DNA of 64,000 nt from Streptococcus sp. HF-1907 (GTDB lineage Bacteria; Bacillota; Bacilli; Lactobacillales; Streptococcaceae): assembly GCF_015594605.1 (NCBI RefSeq), contig NZ_JADNQT010000004.1, positions 1 through 64,000 on the forward strand, read 5' to 3'. Shown one piece after another: positions 44,787 through 55,359 of the stretch. Numbering within the stretch: position 1 is the first letter of the stretch; every line of letters starts with the position of its first letter. Made by a program: the position numbers and the translations under genes. The notes below the pieces were generated by a model that ran no database searches, had not been told where the DNA came from, and was given only the letters and a program-made list of their open reading frames with translations.

Positions 44787-44834
44787 GGGGGCAAAGCTTA
44801 AGCTAAACTTAGAGAAAACTTGCTCAAAACTTAA

Positions 44835-46850
44835 CTAGTCAAAATCTGTTTTTTCCTTGAGGTTTTGGACAATGGGTGCCCACTGCTCATCAGTTTGCCA
44901 GTTTTTTTCTTTGACGATTTCGCTAGCGACACGGCGTGCCTCCTCCAAAATATTATAGTCTTCTACGATATCCGCCACTTGAAATTCAGGAATACCAGAT
45001 TGACGGGTTCCGAAAATCTCACCTGAACCCCGCATTTTCAGATCCGCCTCTGCCAGAACAAATCCGTCCGTGGTTTCGGTCATAATCTTCATGCGCTCTT
45101 TCCCAGAATCTGTCTTAGGATTGGCTACCAAGATAGCATAAGACTGCTTGCTGCCACGACCAACACGACCGCGCAGCTGATGAAGCTGGCTAAGCCCAAA
45201 TCGGTCGGCATCCATGATAATCATGATTGTCGCATTTGGAACATTGACACCAACCTCGATAACGGTCGTTGACACCAAAATCTGACTCTTCTTATCCTTG
45301 AAGTCTTGCATGATGGCATCTTTCTCATCATTTTTCATGCGACCGTGCATGAGGGCGACTGTGGCTTGACCCGCAAAATACTCAGACAACTCTTGGTGTA
45401 GAGCAACAGCATTTTTCAAATCTAAAGCCTCTGACTCCTCAATCAAGGGAGAGATAACATAGACTTGGGCATTCTTGGCAAGCTCTGACTTGACCCAATT
45501 TAAAACAGAATCCAGCTGCTGATGCTTGACCCAGCGTGTGATAATAGGCTTACGCCCCGCCGGCAATTCATCGATGATGGAAACATCCATCTCACCGAAA
45601 GCTGTGATAGCCAGCGTCCGCGGAATAGGAGTCGCAGTCATCATGAGAACATCAGGATTTTCCCCCTTCTCTCGAAAAAGGCGCCGCTGATTGACCCCAA
45701 AACGATGCTGCTCATCGGTAATGACCAAGCCCAACTTGTGGTAGACCACCGAATCCTGAATGAGCGCATGTGTTCCCACAATCATGTCAATGGAGCCGTC
45801 CGCAATGGCAGATAGAACCGTGCGCTTGACCGCAGCCTTCATGCCAGAAGTCAAAATTGCGATAGACAAGTCTGGAAATAGCTCCTGCAAACTCAGGTAG
45901 TGCTGCTCAGCCAAGATTTCAGTTGGCACCATCATGGCAGATTGAAACCCCGCTGTGTAGGCCGCATACATGGCCAGACTAGCTATAACGGTCTTACCTG
46001 ACCCTACATCTCCTTGAAGCAGACGATTCATGTGACCGCCTGAGCGCATGTCTGCTAAGATTTCATCCAGTGAGCGCTTTTGGGCTCCTGTCAAAGGAAA
46101 TGGCAGAGCAGCAATCTTATCTTGGACTTTTTGCTCATCATAAGCGATGGCCAGTCCATTTGACTCAGATTTATTTTCAGCCTTGAGAGCTTGAAGATTC
46201 ATCTGGAAGTAAAATAACTCCTCAAACTTAACCCGTCGTAGCGCCTGCTTATACTCCGCCAAATCTTTTGGAAAGTGCATGGCAGCTGTCGCCTGACTTC
46301 GAGTCATCAGACGATACTTATCCATCAAAACCTGAGGCAGGGTCTCCTTCAATTCTAAATGCACACCAGTATCAAAAACTGCCTTGATAACCTTAACGAG
46401 ACTGGCCTGACTGATACCTTGAGCCACCCGATAAACCGGCTGCATATCATCTTCAACCTGCGCTAAGACTTTCATGCCAGTGATGGATTGTTTAGCTGAA
46501 TCCCATTTTCCAAAAACAGCAATTTCCTGACCCAATTCAATTTTATCGGCCAGATAAGGTTGATTAAAAAAGCTGACGCTAACAACAGCCTCTCCCTGCT
46601 TCAACTTGAAGCCCAGTCGATTGCGCTTAAAACCATAATACTGGACATTAGCTGGGGTCACCACGGTCCCAGTGATAACCGCCTTTTCGCCATCAATGAG
46701 CTCAAAGACCGACTTAGACTTAAAATCCTCATACCGAAAAGGATAATAAAGCAGCAAATCTTCCAGCGTATAAATACCTAACTTTTGGAATTTTTCCGCC
46801 GACTTTGGTCCAAATCCCTTCAAGACCGACAAAGGTTCTCTTACATTCAT
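44835..46850 (-). CDS. recG: ATP-dependent DNA helicase RecG
   Basis: Branch-migration helicase that rescues stalled forks, 671 residues. An N-terminal wedge/OB domain (about 1-240) is followed by the helicase core with Walker A LLQGDVGSGKT, the DEQH box (ITDEQHRFG) and motif VI QLRGRVGRG. The ATG at 46850 is preferred, since the family begins here and AGGTGG is close. A GTG at 46880 would add ten residues. Confidence 0.95.
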   Translation of the reverse strand: MNVREPLSVLKGFGPKSAEKFQKLGIYTLEDLLLYYPFRYEDFKSKSVFELIDGEKAVITGTVVTPANVQYYGFKRNRLGFKLKQGEAVVSVSFFNQPYLADKIELGQEIAVFGKWDSAKQSITGMKVLAQVEDDMQPVYRVAQGISQASLVKVIKAVFDTGVHLELKETLPQVLMDKYRLMTRSQATAAMHFPKDLAEYKQALRRVKFEELFYFQMNLQALKAENKSESNGLAIAYDEQKVQDKIAALPFPLTGAQKRSLDEILADMRSGGHMNRLLQGDVGSGKTVIASLAMYAAYTAGFQSAMMVPTEILAEQHYLSLQELFPDLSIAILTSGMKAAVKRTVLSAIADGSIDMIVGTHALIQDSVVYHKLGLVITDEQHRFGVNQRRLFREKGENPDVLMMTATPIPRTLAITAFGEMDVSIIDELPAGRKPIITRWVKHQQLDSVLNWVKSELAKNAQVYVISPLIEESEALDLKNAVALHQELSEYFAGQATVALMHGRMKNDEKDAIMQDFKDKKSQILVSTTVIEVGVNVPNATIMIIMDADRFGLSQLHQLRGRVGRGSKQSYAILVANPKTDSGKERMKIMTETTDGFVLAEADLKMRGSGEIFGTRQSGIPEFQVADIVEDYNILEEARRVASEIVKEKNWQTDEQWAPIVQNLKEKTDFD

Positions 46851-46885
46851 CCTACCACCTAAAAGGGCAGCTTGCGCCACCCATC

Positions 46886-47995
46886 TTATTTATCATCGTA
46901 CATCCGCGGAATGCGGTCACTCAAAAGACAGAGCACCTCATAGTTGATAGTTCCGCGTTTTTGGGCAATAGCTGTCGCTGTGATTTCTTGATTGCCTTGA
47001 CGCCCAATCAAAGTCACCTTGCTACCAAGCTTGTACTGGCGCGGTAAACGAATGGTCATCTGGTCCATAGACACACGACCAACGATTTCACATTCTTGAC
47101 CATCCACCAAGACCGAAAAACCTTGCATATCACGGGTCCAGCCATCCGCATAACCAATCGGCACCGTACCAAGCCATTCACTTTCTTGGGAAGCATAAGT
47201 TGCACCGTAACCGACCTGGTCACCAGCAGACAACTCCTTAACATGGACAAGCGCTGATTCTAAGCTGAGAGCTGGCTTCAAATCATAAGGCAATTCCAAA
47301 TCAGTGCCACTTGGATTAAGACCATACATGACAATTCCAAGTCGAACCGCATTAAAAATTGTCTCACTATGCCAAAGACTAGTCGCTGAATTAGACGCAT
47401 GAACCAGTTCGGGACAAACATCAAGACCATCAATAATGGCTTTAAAAGTCACTAATTGTTGGTTAAATTTACGGTTATCGGCTTCATCGGCAGTCGCAAA
47501 GTGGGTAAAAATACCTTCAACCTTGGCGCCAGCCTCAGTCAGTTGAGTAATAGCCTGATTAGCGTCTTCAAGACTACGGAAACCAATTCGACCCATACCT
47601 GAATCAATTTTAATATGAACTTTAAGTTCTGCCAGATTAGCACCCAGCTTCTCAGCCAGCGCCAGCCATTCTAAGCTAGCAACAGTCAAAGTAATATCAT
47701 AATCCTTAGCAATCGCCACTTCGTCAGGCATGACAACTCCTAAAACCAGAATCATCTTGGCAATACCAGCCTGGCGGAGCTCTAAGGCCTCATCCATATT
47801 GGACACACAGAAGCCATCCACCTGATGCTTAATATGCTGCGACACAGCCACCGAACCATGGCCGTAAGCATTTGCCTTAACGACAGCAAAGGTCTTTTTC
47901 CCTTGTGGAATGTGCGCCTGCACTACAGAAATATTTGCCGAAATAGCTTCCAAATCAATGAGAGCCTTAGTCGGACGACGATATGATGAAATCAT
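46886..47995 (-). CDS. alr: Alanine racemase
   Basis: PLP enzyme that makes D-alanine for peptidoglycan, 369 residues. The PLP lysine is in [12 protein letters not shown] and the catalytic tyrosine in GYGATYAS. It overlaps the acpS stop by four bases, the standard Firmicute acpS-alr pair. Confidence 0.96.
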   Translation of the reverse strand: MISSYRRPTKALIDLEAISANISVVQAHIPQGKKTFAVVKANAYGHGSVAVSQHIKHQVDGFCVSNMDEALELRQAGIAKMILVLGVVMPDEVAIAKDYDITLTVASLEWLALAEKLGANLAELKVHIKIDSGMGRIGFRSLEDANQAITQLTEAGAKVEGIFTHFATADEADNRKFNQQLVTFKAIIDGLDVCPELVHASNSATSLWHSETIFNAVRLGIVMYGLNPSGTDLELPYDLKPALSLESALVHVKELSAGDQVGYGATYASQESEWLGTVPIGYADGWTRDMQGFSVLVDGQECEIVGRVSMDQMTIRLPRQYKLGSKVTLIGRQGNQEITATAIAQKRGTINYEVLCLLSDRIPRMYDDK

Positions 47996-48351
47996 GATTT
48001 TTCCTCCAAAATTACACTTGCTTGAACAAAATCACCGCTGTGAGAAATCGAGATGTGGACGCGTCCCTCAAAAGGGGACTTGGTGATGATTGGGGCTCCT
48101 TTATCATTCGTTAAGACCTCAATATCCTGAAAGCCAACCGTTCCAATACCTGTCCCTAGAGCTTTTGAGAAGGCTTCTTTAGCCGCCCATCGCCCAGCTA
48201 AATAGCTCATTTTACGCTTCATAGCACTGTAATGATTAAATACTGCCAATTCTTTAGGAGTCAGCACCTTGAGCGCAAACCGTTGATTTCTTCTATAAGC
48301 CTTCTCAATAGCACTAATTTCTTGCAGGTCAATCCCATGTCCAAGAATCAT
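47992..48351 (-). CDS. acpS: Holo-[acyl-carrier-protein] synthase
   Basis: Attaches phosphopantetheine to ACP, 119 residues. Metal ligands are in GHGIDLQEI and [15 protein letters not shown]. The ATG at 48351 with GAGGAGAAG upstream is chosen over the longer frame from 48414. Confidence 0.94.
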   Translation of the reverse strand: MILGHGIDLQEISAIEKAYRRNQRFALKVLTPKELAVFNHYSAMKRKMSYLAGRWAAKEAFSKALGTGIGTVGFQDIEVLTNDKGAPIITKSPFEGRVHISISHSGDFVQASVILEEKS

Positions 48352-48449
48352 TCTCTTCTCCTCAAAAAGAGTGGGTAGGATTTTGATACCAATGCGTCTC
48401 CATCCTTCTCCCACTCCCTATTTTCTATAAACTGTCTAGTTTTCAGAAA

Positions 48450-49496
48450 TCAATGCTTCAAATGACCATGACTCAATGTTGTATGAATCTCACGAATCAT
48501 TTTTTCTGTTTTATCCCAGCCCAAACATGGGTCTGTGATTGATTTTCCATAAACTTCTGGACTATCTTGACGTCCATCTTCCAAATAAGATTCAATCATA
48601 AATCCACGAACGTACTGATTAACTTTTTCATTCCAATCACGGTTAATCAAGGTCTGACGGACGATACGAATCTGTTCCAAAAACTGTTTACCTGAATTAT
48701 CATGGTTAGTATCGATGACGATAAATGGATTTTGAAGTCCCATTTTTTCATATTTAGCGATAGCCTTCAACAAATCATCGTAGTAATAATTCGGAACATT
48801 TTCACCATGTTCATTGGTAGCACCGCGCAAAATAACGTGTGCTAACGGATTTCCATCCGTGTCAACTTCTGCACTACGGTACATGAAATTTTGTTTATTT
48901 TGTGCTGCGTAAACCGCATTGAACATGACATTCAGGTTACCAGAAGTTGGATTTTTCATGCCAGTCGGAGCATCAATTCCAGAAGCTACAAAGCGGTGCT
49001 CTTGATCTTCAACCGAACGAGCACCGATAGCGTGGTAAGACACCAAATCATCAACCAATGAATAGTTGGCAGAATAGAGCATTTCATCCGCTGTGGTCAA
49101 ACCAGTCTCGGTGATAACACGGTAATGCAAATGACGCACCGCTGCGATACCATTGATTAAATCTGGCAATTTAGATGTATCTGGCTGATGCATGAGCCCT
49201 TTATAACCATCGCCATTGGTACGTGGTTTAGCTGTGTAAACACGCATAACCATGAAAATTTTATCTTTCACTTCTTCTTGAAGTTTTGCCAAACGATTTG
49301 CATAATCAAGGACAGCCTCTTCATTATCTGATGAACATGGGCCAATAATCAAGAGCAGACGGTCATCTTCACCCTTGATAATCTTAGCCAATTCGGCATC
49401 ACGGGTCTCCTTGCGAGCAAGAAAATCACCTTCTAATTTTGATAGTTCCTTAACTTTTGCAATATCGATTGTTTCACTTCGTTGATGAATTCCCAT
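48450..49496 (-). CDS. 3-deoxy-7-phosphoheptulonate synthase (second copy)
   Basis: Class I (AroFGH-type) DAHP synthase, first step of aromatic amino acid synthesis, 348 residues. Motifs are LLLIIGPCSSDN, RVYTAKPRTNGDGYKG and GARSVEDQEHRF. It lies two bases after an almost parallel paralogue, so the pair arose by tandem duplication. Divergence between the copies may give different feedback sensitivity. Confidence 0.94.
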   Translation of the reverse strand: MGIHQRSETIDIAKVKELSKLEGDFLARKETRDAELAKIIKGEDDRLLLIIGPCSSDNEEAVLDYANRLAKLQEEVKDKIFMVMRVYTAKPRTNGDGYKGLMHQPDTSKLPDLINGIAAVRHLHYRVITETGLTTADEMLYSANYSLVDDLVSYHAIGARSVEDQEHRFVASGIDAPTGMKNPTSGNLNVMFNAVYAAQNKQNFMYRSAEVDTDGNPLAHVILRGATNEHGENVPNYYYDDLLKAIAKYEKMGLQNPFIVIDTNHDNSGKQFLEQIRIVRQTLINRDWNEKVNQYVRGFMIESYLEDGRQDSPEVYGKSITDPCLGWDKTEKMIREIHTTLSHGHLKH

Positions 49497-49498
49497 AC

Positions 49499-50530
49499 TT
49501 ATTTTCCTAACGTTTCATGAATTTCACGCACTAGCACTTCTGTATTTTCCCAACCTAGACATGGGTCTGTGATTGATTTTCCGAAGACTTGAGGTTGGTC
49601 TTGACGACCATCTTCCAAATAAGATTCAATCATGAAGCCACGAACATATCTTTTAATCTTTTCATTCCAATCGCGATTAATCAATGTTTGACGAACGATA
49701 CGAATTTGTTCCAAATACTGTTTACCTGAGTTGTCATGGTTAGTATCAACCACAATCATAGGATTTTTTAAGCCATGTTTTTCATATAGGGCAATGGCGT
49801 CAAGAACATCGTCATAGTAGTAATTTGGCACATTTTTACCGTATTCGTTTGTGGCACCACGCAAAATCGCATGTGCCAATGGGTTACCACTTGTTTCTAC
49901 TTCTTCGTTATTGAAAAGGAAAGATTGCTTGTTTTGAGCTGCGTAAATCCCATTGAACATAATATTAAGGTTACCAGATGTTGGGTTTTTCATACCAGTA
50001 GGCACATCAAATCCTGACGCTACAAAACGGTGTTGTTGGTCCTCAACAGAACGCGCTCCGATAGCCACATAAGACACAAGGTCTTCAACCAATGGCCAAT
50101 TTTCTGGGTAGAGCATTTCATCCGCAGTTGTCATACCAGTTTCAGAGATCACTCGGTAGTGCAAGTTACGCACAGCCTTGATTCCATTGATAAGGCTTGG
50201 GGCTGCATCTGTGTCAGGTTGGTGCATCAAGCCTTTATAACCGTCACCGTTAGTACGTGGCTTAGCTGTGTAGACTCGCATCACCATAAAGACGCGATCT
50301 TTCACTTCTTCTTGCAATTTAGCAAGGCGTTTTGCATACTCAAGAACAGCTTCTTCATTATCTGATGAGCATGGACCAATAACCAAAAGAAGGCGGTCAT
50401 CTTCACCCTTTATAATTGCTTCGAGTTCACGATCACGCGCTTCTTTTTTTGCCAAAGCTTCGCCCGTCAACTTAGACAGACTACGCACTTCTTCAATATT
50501 AATTTTTCCACTTACTGATTTAAATGACAT
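49499..50530 (-). CDS. 3-deoxy-7-phosphoheptulonate synthase (first copy)
   Basis: 343-residue paralogue of the preceding enzyme with the same motifs (LLLVIGPCSSDN, RVYTAKPRTNGDGYKG, GARSVEDQQHRF). The ATG at 50530 is chosen because GGGAG is upstream and the paralogue aligns from there. The open frame to 50668 overlaps secA. The tandem pair downstream of secA is found in other streptococci. Confidence 0.94.
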   Translation of the reverse strand: MSFKSVSGKINIEEVRSLSKLTGEALAKKEARDRELEAIIKGEDDRLLLVIGPCSSDNEEAVLEYAKRLAKLQEEVKDRVFMVMRVYTAKPRTNGDGYKGLMHQPDTDAAPSLINGIKAVRNLHYRVISETGMTTADEMLYPENWPLVEDLVSYVAIGARSVEDQQHRFVASGFDVPTGMKNPTSGNLNIMFNGIYAAQNKQSFLFNNEEVETSGNPLAHAILRGATNEYGKNVPNYYYDDVLDAIALYEKHGLKNPMIVVDTNHDNSGKQYLEQIRIVRQTLINRDWNEKIKRYVRGFMIESYLEDGRQDQPQVFGKSITDPCLGWENTEVLVREIHETLGK

Positions 50531-50616
50531 AATAGGACTCCCTAATTCTGATAGTATTGCTATTATATCACTTTCAAGAAATAATTGAAAGAAATTTTCT
50601 GAATTTTCTTGTTTAT

Positions 50617-53148
50617 TTAAATTGACTTCTTCCCGTGGCAGTTTTTGAATTTCTTTCCTGAACCACATGGGCAGAGCTCATTACGACCGACACCTTGGTA
50701 AACAGCATCAAGTTCTGCTGGGTCAGCATCAATAGACTGCGCAGCAATGTTTTTCTCAGCCGTTGTTATCGCATGTTCTGAAGCACGTTCACGTTCTTGT
50801 TCGTGAATTTGAGCTTTCATCATCGTACGTGTGACATCAAATTCGATAGCTCCGATCATGTCTTGGAACATACGAAAACCTTCAGATTGATATTCAACGA
50901 CTGGGTTGTTTTGGGCATAACCACGCAAACCAACCGAATTACGCAATTGATCAAGGGCATCAATATGCTCTGTCCAGTTGTTGTCAACAATCATCAAAAT
51001 CAAGACTTTTTGGAATTCGATAACCGCTTCTTCATCTCGTAATTTTGAAATTTGTTGTTGGTAAATGTCCATAGCACGCTCATAAAGCATATCCTTGATT
51101 TCATTGTCCTTACGGCGCGTAATATCTGATAAACCAATTGATGTTTCTGGCAGAAGGTTTGAGCGAGCAAAATTAAGAATAGCCTCTGCTGCGGAGTTTT
51201 TATCACTACGGCTATGAGAATCAACGGCACGGTTAATGGTACGTTTAATCATAGCCTTGATCTCAGGACCGAGGTCACGATTGGCGGTGATGACATCACG
51301 ACGGTTAGCATAAATGATTTCACGTTGTTCACGCATAACATCGTCATATTGGAGGACTTGTTTACGGGTGTCGTAGTTGTTACCTTCAACACGTTTTTGA
51401 GCTGACTCTACTTGACGTGTCAACATACGTGATTTAATGACTGTCTCTTCTTCAGCAAGATTCATACGGTCAAGTACTGATTTAATACGTTCTGAACCGA
51501 AACGGCGCATCAAATCATCTTCAAGAGAAAGGTAAAATTGTGACTCACCCTTGTCCCCTTGACGACCAGCACGTCCGCGGAGCTGATTATCAATACGACG
51601 GCTTTCATGACGTTCTGTACCGATAACGCAGAGTCCGCCAAGATCAAGAACACCCTCACCAAGCTTAATATCCGTACCACGACCGGCCATGTTGGTGGCG
51701 ATAGTAACCGCACCGCGTTGACCAGCGTTCATAATGATTTGGGCCTCTTTAAAGTGGTTTTTAGCATTCAAAACTTCGTGTGGAATTCCAGCTTCAACCA
51801 ATTTTTTAGAAATCAAGTCAGAGGTCTCAACAGCAACGGTACCCACCAAGACAGGCTGGCCTTTTTCATGACGAGCCTTAACATCTGCAACAACCGCACG
51901 GAATTTAGAATCAAGTGTTGGATAGAGAAGGTCAGCATGGTCAATACGAGCCACAGGACGGTTGGTTGGAATTGGAATAACACGCATGTTATAAACTTCA
52001 CGAAACTCATCTTCTTCCGTTTTAGCAGTACCGGTCATACCTGCCAATTTCTTGTACATACGGAACATGTTTTGGTAGGTAATTGAGGCACTCGTCTTAG
52101 ATTCTTCTTGAATTGGCACACCTTCTTTAGCTTCGATGGCTTGGTGCAAACCGTCTGAGAAGCGACGTCCTTCCATGGTACGACCTGTAAATTGGTCGAC
52201 AATCAAGATTTCTTGGTCTTCACTAACCACATAATCAATGTTCAAAAGCATGATATAGTTAGCACGGAGCGCATTGTCAATATAGTGTGTCAAAGCAACA
52301 TTTTCAATGTCGTACAAGTTAGCCAGGTTAAAGTAACTTTCTGCTTTGTCAATCCCTGAGTCTGAAAGACCGATGGTTTTAGTTGGCACATCAATGATGT
52401 AGTCCTCTTCAACCAAGGTTTTCACAAATTTATCAGCACGACCATACAACTGACTCATTTCAGAACTTACTGCCCCTGAGACAATCAATGGTGTACGCGC
52501 TTCATCAATCAAAACAGAGTCGACCTCATCGACCAGTGCAAAGTTCAAGGAACGTTGAACCATGTCTTCTTGACGAACAACCATATTATCACGAAGGTAG
52601 TCAAAGCCAATTTCAGCATTGGTAGAGTAAGTGATATCGCAGTTATAAGCTTCACGTTTTTCAAAAGCCGATTTGGCTGCCAAGTTAATACCAACTGAAA
52701 GTCCAAGCCAGCTATAAACTTCACCCATTTCAGTCGCGTCACGTGTTGACAAGTATTCATTAACAGTGATAACGTGAACCCCTTCGCCAGCAAGCGCATT
52801 TAGGTAAACGGGCATAGTAGCTGTCAAAGTTTTCCCTTCACCAGTACGCATTTCAGGAATATCACCATGGTGGAGGACAATACCACCCATAATTTGAACA
52901 CGGTATGGGAAAAGCCCTAGAACACGCTTAGCCGCTTCACGGACAACCGCAAACGCTTCTGGAAGCATATGATCAAGCGTTTCACCATTTTGGTAACGTT
53001 GTTTAAACTCTGGAGTCTTTGCTTTTAATTCGTCATCTGTCAAAGCGGCCATTTGGTCGGCATAAGCTTCAACTTTCTTAGCTGTTTTTTCTAATTTTTT
53101 AATTTCACCTTTATCGTTTTCAATAACGGTACGTAGGATATTTGCCAT
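50617..53148 (-). CDS. secA: Preprotein translocase ATPase SecA
   Basis: Motor of Sec-dependent export, 843 residues. Walker A is MRTGEGKTL and the DEAD-type box is [15 protein letters not shown]. The C-terminal zinc-binding tail [17 protein letters not shown] binds SecB or phospholipid. It is a complete housekeeping SecA, not the accessory SecA2. Confidence 0.97.
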   Translation of the reverse strand: MANILRTVIENDKGEIKKLEKTAKKVEAYADQMAALTDDELKAKTPEFKQRYQNGETLDHMLPEAFAVVREAAKRVLGLFPYRVQIMGGIVLHHGDIPEMRTGEGKTLTATMPVYLNALAGEGVHVITVNEYLSTRDATEMGEVYSWLGLSVGINLAAKSAFEKREAYNCDITYSTNAEIGFDYLRDNMVVRQEDMVQRSLNFALVDEVDSVLIDEARTPLIVSGAVSSEMSQLYGRADKFVKTLVEEDYIIDVPTKTIGLSDSGIDKAESYFNLANLYDIENVALTHYIDNALRANYIMLLNIDYVVSEDQEILIVDQFTGRTMEGRRFSDGLHQAIEAKEGVPIQEESKTSASITYQNMFRMYKKLAGMTGTAKTEEDEFREVYNMRVIPIPTNRPVARIDHADLLYPTLDSKFRAVVADVKARHEKGQPVLVGTVAVETSDLISKKLVEAGIPHEVLNAKNHFKEAQIIMNAGQRGAVTIATNMAGRGTDIKLGEGVLDLGGLCVIGTERHESRRIDNQLRGRAGRQGDKGESQFYLSLEDDLMRRFGSERIKSVLDRMNLAEEETVIKSRMLTRQVESAQKRVEGNNYDTRKQVLQYDDVMREQREIIYANRRDVITANRDLGPEIKAMIKRTINRAVDSHSRSDKNSAAEAILNFARSNLLPETSIGLSDITRRKDNEIKDMLYERAMDIYQQQISKLRDEEAVIEFQKVLILMIVDNNWTEHIDALDQLRNSVGLRGYAQNNPVVEYQSEGFRMFQDMIGAIEFDVTRTMMKAQIHEQERERASEHAITTAEKNIAAQSIDADPAELDAVYQGVGRNELCPCGSGKKFKNCHGKKSI

Positions 53149-53228
53149 TACAATTCCTTTCGATAATCTGTATCGCTATATTCTAACATAATACAGCTAT
53201 TTTTTCAAGAAATGACCCCGCGCTAACA

Positions 53229-53256
53229 AAAAGAAGTCAGGCTAAATCTGACTTCC
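53229..53256 (-). terminator. manA terminator
   Basis: Minus strand GAAGTCAG-N7-CTGACTTC followed by TTTTTG. Confidence 0.85.
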
Positions 53257-53265
53257 CATACACAA

Positions 53266-54216
53266 CTAATTGACTGCTACATGACTGGCAATAATTTCTA
53301 ATTCACCATCGAATTTCCACGCTTTGACATCATTTGGAAGAATAAAATGGTGACCTTTTCTAATAGGATAAATCTGGTTGTCAATCGTCAAATGCCCTTC
53401 CCCATATAAAACACTGACTAGCAAGTAAGGTGCAACCTGTTCAAATTGCACTTCTCCAGCCACTTGCCACTTGTAAACAGTGAAAAATTCGTTGGACACC
53501 AGTAGGGTAGATTCAAGATTTTTCAAGGCTAACTTAGCAGGAACACTATTTGCAGGTTGTCCGATGGTCAGCACATCGATTGATTTTTCGATATGAAGCT
53601 CGCGTAAATTGCCAGAAGCATCTGGACGGTCAAAATCATAAACACGGTAGGTCGTATCACTTGACTGCTGCGTCTCTAAAATGAGAATCCCTTTCCCAAT
53701 CGCATGCATGGTACCGCTTGGAACATAGTAAAACTCCCCAGCCTTCACCGGGATACGTGTCAATAGATGATCCCAGTCACCAGATTCAATCATCTGACGA
53801 AGTTCTTCTTTGGATTTAGCATTGTGCCCATAGATGATCTCAGAACCTTCCTCAGCTGAAATAATGTACCAACATTCGGTCTTACCGAGCTCTCCTTCAT
53901 GAATTCTGGCATATTCATTATCAGGGTGAACCTGCACACTTAGCCAATCATTGGCATCTAAAATTTTGGTCAGTAAAGGAAAAACAGCTTCTTTAGGATT
54001 GCCAAATAATTCTGGATGTTCTTGATAAAGATGATCCAAGGCCTGCCCCTTGTAAGCACCATTTTTGATGACAGATACACCATTTGGGTGCGCTGAAATC
54101 GCCCAATATTCCCCAGTCGTCTCCGTTGGAATATCGTAGCCAAAGACATCTCTTAATTTTGTGCCACCCCAGATTTTATTGTGCATTGTTGATTGTAAAA
54201 ATAATGGTTCTGCCAT
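53266..54216 (-). CDS. manA: Mannose-6-phosphate isomerase, class I
   Basis: Zinc enzyme that interconverts mannose 6-phosphate and fructose 6-phosphate, 316 residues. Metal ligands are visible in VQVHPDNEYA, LGKTECWYI and GTMHAIGKG. Its place after scrK links mannose and fructose entry into glycolysis. It has separate terminators on both sides. Confidence 0.95.
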   Translation of the reverse strand: MAEPLFLQSTMHNKIWGGTKLRDVFGYDIPTETTGEYWAISAHPNGVSVIKNGAYKGQALDHLYQEHPELFGNPKEAVFPLLTKILDANDWLSVQVHPDNEYARIHEGELGKTECWYIISAEEGSEIIYGHNAKSKEELRQMIESGDWDHLLTRIPVKAGEFYYVPSGTMHAIGKGILILETQQSSDTTYRVYDFDRPDASGNLRELHIEKSIDVLTIGQPANSVPAKLALKNLESTLLVSNEFFTVYKWQVAGEVQFEQVAPYLLVSVLYGEGHLTIDNQIYPIRKGHHFILPNDVKAWKFDGELEIIASHVAVN

Positions 54217-54300
54217 TAGATCACCTATTCCTCTTAAAATTCCCTTTAATTATAACACGCTAAGTCAAATTGTAAAGGCTTTATTAGCCAAAGATATAGC

Positions 54301-54332
54301 AAAAAGAGCTGTGCTCAACACAACTCTTTTAA
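54301..54332 (-). terminator. scrK terminator
   Basis: AAAAGAGCTGTG-CTCAA-CACAACTCTTTT, with T-runs on both strands. Confidence 0.82.
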
Positions 54333-54336
54333 TAGT

Positions 54337-55218
54337 TTAACGTTCTGATACTTTTTTTGCCAAGGCAAAATTACCATAAGTCGCTGAGCCATTTTCAGCG
54401 ATAGCTGGTATCACAATATACTCGCTAGCATTAGGTGTTGGAAGATAACCATTCATCAAGCTATCAAATTTTTCACGAACACGTTTAAGCATGTGTTCTT
54501 GAGCCATAACTCCACCACCAAACACGATGACTTGTGGACGGTAAAGGAGCGTAGCTTGGACAGCTGCTTGAGCAATATAGTAAGCTTGAACATCCCAGAC
54601 ATCAGAATTTTGCTCAATCAGTTCCCCACGAATCCCTGTACGAGCTTCAAGTGAAGGACCTGCAGCCAAGCCTTCTAAACAGCCATTGTGGAATGGGCAA
54701 GTGCCGTTAAACTCACGGGCAACATCTTGTGGGTGAAGTGCCACGTAAGTATGACCCGCCTCAGTGTGACCAGTTCCACCAATAAATTCACCACGTTGAA
54801 TAGCACCAGCACCGATACCAGTACCGATTGTGTAGTAAACAAGGTTTTCAACGCCTTTACGAACAAGTGATTCACCATAAGCTGAGCTGTTTACATCTGT
54901 TGTAAAGTAAAATGGCACTTTAAAATGTTTAGAAATTTCACCAACCAAGTTGACATTTGACCAATGTGGTTTTGGTGTTTTAGTAATGTAGCCATAAGTT
55001 TTTGAATTTTGGTCGATATCAATCGGACCGAATGAACCGATAGCAACACCAGCCAAATCAGCTTCAAATCGTTGGAAAAATTCTACTGTTTTTTTTATGG
55101 TTTCAGAAGGTGTTGTTGTTGGAAATTGTACTTTTTCAACAACTTGGAAATTTTCATCGCCAACCGCACAAACGAATTTTGTCCCACCAGCTTCCACGCT
55201 TCCGTATAATTTTGGCAT
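54337..55218 (-). CDS. scrK: Fructokinase, ROK family
   Basis: Phosphorylates fructose released by ScrB, 293 residues. The N-terminal phosphate loop is GSVEAGGTKFVCAVGDE. The ROK zinc-binding cluster is in HPQDVAREFNGTCPFHNGCLEG (split: HPQDVAREFNGT and CPFHNGCLEG). The chain is complete, unlike the ROK gene at 34 kb. It follows scrA on the same strand with a terminator between. Confidence 0.93.
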   Translation of the reverse strand: MPKLYGSVEAGGTKFVCAVGDENFQVVEKVQFPTTTPSETIKKTVEFFQRFEADLAGVAIGSFGPIDIDQNSKTYGYITKTPKPHWSNVNLVGEISKHFKVPFYFTTDVNSSAYGESLVRKGVENLVYYTIGTGIGAGAIQRGEFIGGTGHTEAGHTYVALHPQDVAREFNGTCPFHNGCLEGLAAGPSLEARTGIRGELIEQNSDVWDVQAYYIAQAAVQATLLYRPQVIVFGGGVMAQEHMLKRVREKFDSLMNGYLPTPNASEYIVIPAIAENGSATYGNFALAKKVSER

Positions 55219-55310
55219 ATCTTATCCCCTTAATTAGTTTGATTTGTTTTATATTTATTATAAAAAATTCGGGTCTATAAAGCAAGTAACTTAAGGCTTT
55301 ACAAACATAC

Positions 55311-55341
55311 AGAGGCTGGAATTCCTATTCCAACCTCTGTG
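55311..55341 (-). terminator. scrA terminator
   Basis: CAGAGGCTGGAA-N7-TTCCAACCTCTG, a 12-bp stem, just after the scrA stop. Its T-run is weak on the minus strand, so some read-through to scrK is possible. Confidence 0.7.
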
Positions 55342-55359
55342 GTCTTTATTACTCAGTGA

